Source: Calidifontibacillus oryziterrae (GTDB lineage Bacteria; Bacillota; Bacilli; Bacillales; Bacillaceae_J). From it: 64,000 nt of DNA. The first letter of the stretch is position 1, and every line of letters begins with the position of its first letter. The notes under the pieces were generated by a model. That model did not search any database. It worked only from the letters and a program-made list of their open reading frames with translations, and was not told the DNA's origin. The DNA lies in the NCBI RefSeq assembly GCF_000331575.1, contig NZ_KB223527.1, forward strand, positions 221,842 to 285,841. The letters are read 5' to 3'. Positions 61,913 through 64,000 of this stretch are shown in pieces. A program made the translations under genes and the position numbers.

Positions 61913-64000
61913 TTAATATCTTTCAATCATCGTTTTATTTGTAAATGGCTTTTTTGCAATCTTTTCAACAGCAGCGTGAGTATTTTTAAAATGCGCGCCA
62001 TTCCGCTTTGAACGTACACTTGATTGTAATTGATTTACATATTTAAATGGGTATGCAAATACAACTGCAAGTACGCCCTTTGGCACAACATCAGTTACAT
62101 CAGCAACCACTTCTAGTTCACCTAATTCATTATGAAGTTTTAGCCAATCTCCTGCTTGAATCCCTTCTTTACTCGCATCATCTGGGTGGATTTGCAACTC
62201 AACTTCAGGTAATTGCTCAATTAGATGTGGAATCCAACGGAACGTATACCCACATTGCCAAATGACATTATAACGGACGGTTGTAAGGTAATATGGATAA
62301 TCACCATTAGGGCGTATTTCCGCGGGTAAAAATGTTGGTAGATCGCCTTCCCAACTTTGATCATAAGGCTGTAATCTTGCTTTGCCGTCTTCCGTTGCAA
62401 AATGTTCTGTATAAAGTCGTGGTGTTCCAATAATATCGCTACCTTGTTTCACTAATGGTATTTGAATTCCACTCGTTCCAAGATTGCGAATCCATTCATA
62501 ATCGACTAAATCAAGACCCAAATGCTTCCCATCACCGGTTAGCTTATATTCTTCAAATACATCTGAGCTAGATTTCCATTGGTACGCACTTGCATCAATT
62601 AAACCATGTTTTTCGCCTAATTTTCTTGCCACCATTGCGATAATTTCCCAATCAGGCTTTGCTTCTCCAGGCGCATCCATAAATTTAGAATACATTCTTA
62701 ATCGCCTTTCTAGATTAACACGTAAATAATCCCATTCACCCCATGCAGCTGATGGTAAGATTACATCTGCCAACTCTGATGTTTCATTTTCATAAATTTC
62801 ATTAATGACCATAAAATCTAACTTTTCTAAACCTTTACGGAATTCATTAACATTTTGTGTCGTAGACATTGGATTTGAATCGATTACCCACAACAATTTG
62901 ACTTTTCCATCTACAACAGAATCCCATACATCTGGGCGGTCTTTAGAATCTGCTACTGGATGTGGAACGCCATTTAGAATCGCCTCTTGGTGACCACCTT
63001 GACGGCCAATCGAACCGCCTTCAATTCCAATATTGCCGGTAATAAGGTTTAAATTCGCATAAACTCCGACAACTTCGTCATTTTGTGATCCTTGCCAAAT
63101 TACACCTTTTTCGAAAATAGTTAAAACACCTTTTGCTTTTGCTATTAGTTCGGCTGCCTCTTTAATGGTACTAGATGGAACACCGGTCACCATTTCAACA
63201 TTTTCAGGTTTATATTTATCTTGTGTTACAACATCCTTCAATGAATTAAATGAAGCCGCATCCACTCTATTTTGAATGTATGTTTTGTTTTCAAGGCCAT
63301 TCATGATAATGTGGTGCATGATCGAGTTTACTAACACAACATCGGTTCCTGGTACTAGCTGCAAATGGTAGCCATTTTTTTTCGCATTTCTAGATGCTAA
63401 TGTTTTACGCGGATCAACAACAACTAACTTTTTTCCGTCTCTTCTAGAAGTAAAAATGCGGTCATATAAAACAGAGCCTGTTTCATATGTATTCGCTCCA
63501 GCTAATAAAACAACTTCAGCAATTTCTGCATCGTCATAAGAATACATCATAAATTCTGTTGAGCCAAAAATGTCCTCGTAAGATGGAACCTCTGATGCAA
63601 ACTTTGGTCGATTATGAATAGCTCGATGTGGTATTCCTTTTTCTGGAGTTAATTCAGGATCATATAAGCCAACAGGTTTTGGTGAAAATGCAAATTTACA
63701 ACCAACATAATTATTTTCTGGAGTTTCATGGTCTGCTTGCCAAATACCAATTCCGCCAGGACCATGTGTTTTAATTGTTTCAGCCATTTTATCCGCAATT
63801 AACTCAAGAGCTTCATCCCAGCTAACTTCAACGAACGCCCCATTTTTGTTTATTTTAGGCATTTTAACTCGGTTTGCAGTATCTGTTAACGGCTGCTTAC
63901 TATTTGAATAAATCGCTTGCGCATTATTCCCACCACGAATCGAGTGATCACCTTTATTCACAACGCATTCTTGATCGGGAACGATTGATACATAACTTTC
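61913..64000 (-). CDS. Arsenite-oxidase-clade (AioA-like) molybdopterin oxidoreductase, N-terminus outside the window
   Basis: 695 codons are visible. The open frame continues past a GTG at 63961 to the window edge (ESYVSIVPDQECVVNKGDHS), so the true start and iron-sulfur motif lie outside. Against the Alcaligenes AioA sequence as I recall it, many blocks match: VPDxxCVVNxG..RGG, HNRP, FEKGVIW for YEKGIIW, RQGGHQE for RMGGHQE, ERRLRMYSKFMDAPG for ERRIRLSEKFMDPPG, and LYTEHFATEDGKA. The Arg and His of the substrate site (RxGGH) are kept, but the stretch holding the arsenite-binding His (SECH) reads SEVP. Substrate may differ: arsenite, iodate-like or another oxyanion. Confidence 0.8.
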   Translation of the reverse strand, partial: ESYVSIVPDQECVVNKGDHSIRGGNNAQAIYSNSKQPLTDTANRVKMPKINKNGAFVEVSWDEALELIADKMAETIKTHGPGGIGIWQADHETPENNYVGCKFAFSPKPVGLYDPELTPEKGIPHRAIHNRPKFASEVPSYEDIFGSTEFMMYSYDDAEIAEVVLLAGANTYETGSVLYDRIFTSRRDGKKLVVVDPRKTLASRNAKKNGYHLQLVPGTDVVLVNSIMHHIIMNGLENKTYIQNRVDAASFNSLKDVVTQDKYKPENVEMVTGVPSSTIKEAAELIAKAKGVLTIFEKGVIWQGSQNDEVVGVYANLNLITGNIGIEGGSIGRQGGHQEAILNGVPHPVADSKDRPDVWDSVVDGKVKLLWVIDSNPMSTTQNVNEFRKGLEKLDFMVINEIYENETSELADVILPSAAWGEWDYLRVNLERRLRMYSKFMDAPGEAKPDWEIIAMVARKLGEKHGLIDASAYQWKSSSDVFEEYKLTGDGKHLGLDLVDYEWIRNLGTSGIQIPLVKQGSDIIGTPRLYTEHFATEDGKARLQPYDQSWEGDLPTFLPAEIRPNGDYPYYLTTVRYNVIWQCGYTFRWIPHLIEQLPEVELQIHPDDASKEGIQAGDWLKLHNELGELEVVADVTDVVPKGVLAVVFAYPFKYVNQLQSSVRSKRNGAHFKNTHAAVEKIAKKPFTNKTMIERY

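Overview
The window is AT-rich DNA from a Gram-positive endospore-forming lineage, most likely Bacillaceae. Gene content supports this: small YvrJ/DUF2922/DUF1659 proteins, an FbpA-type protein, a YisP-like enzyme, a 5TM sporulation-type sensor kinase, Gram-positive ribosome binding sites, and TTG/GTG starts. The metabolism is that of an anaerobic, metalloid-respiring Bacillus relative (Anaerobacillus-like is a guess from memory). Most genes lie on the minus strand. No rRNA, tRNA or CRISPR array was seen.

Region 1 (1-16.5 kb) handles electron input and cofactor supply. It holds a group 1 uptake [NiFe] hydrogenase operon (small subunit, large subunit, cytochrome b, maturation protease, and an unknown gene running off the edge). 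Next come tatC with two tatA genes, two moeA-type genes (one fused to a periplasmic-binding-protein-like domain), mobA and fdhE. Last is a membrane-bound formate dehydrogenase operon fdhD-fdhG-fdhH-fdhI. The catalytic subunit is read through an in-frame TGA that has a near-textbook bacterial SECIS hairpin directly behind it, so it should be a selenoprotein. An Fnr-type palindrome sits at about -41.5 from a good -10 element in front of fdhD.

Region 2 (16.5-31.4 kb) is housekeeping and unstable DNA: ilvA, a universal stress protein, thyA-dfrA, a YisP-like enzyme, pssA, a rhodanese lipoprotein, an EamA exporter and a chemotaxis receptor, with several small unknown genes. It is full of repeats: a 209-bp structured element (three copies), a 12-unit 51-bp array, a 142-bp duplication of the end of thyA, and short repeats that start at the stop codons of other genes.

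Region 3 (31.7-47.5 kb) is carbon uptake: a BASS-family transporter, a LivGHMKF-type ABC transporter interleaved with two acyl-CoA ligases behind a CcpA cre site, a TAXI-type TRAP transporter, a membrane sensor kinase and a methionine aminopeptidase.

Region 4 (47.6-64 kb) is the arsenic island. Reading along the minus strand from the right edge it contains: an arsenite-oxidase-clade (AioA-like) molybdoenzyme cut by the window edge plus its own tatA; arrCABD (NrfD-type membrane subunit, ArrA, ArrB, TorD-type chaperone) and an extra polyferredoxin; a PhnD-type lipoprotein, sensor kinase and NarL-type regulator; and arsR, a permease and a small thioredoxin. The picture is H2 or formate oxidation feeding menaquinone, with arsenate reduced outside by Tat-exported ArrAB. 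Tat, bis-MGD synthesis and arsenite resistance are encoded nearby. The least explained parts are the AioA-like enzyme with a changed substrate pocket and the sensor kinase with a four-cysteine cytoplasmic cluster.
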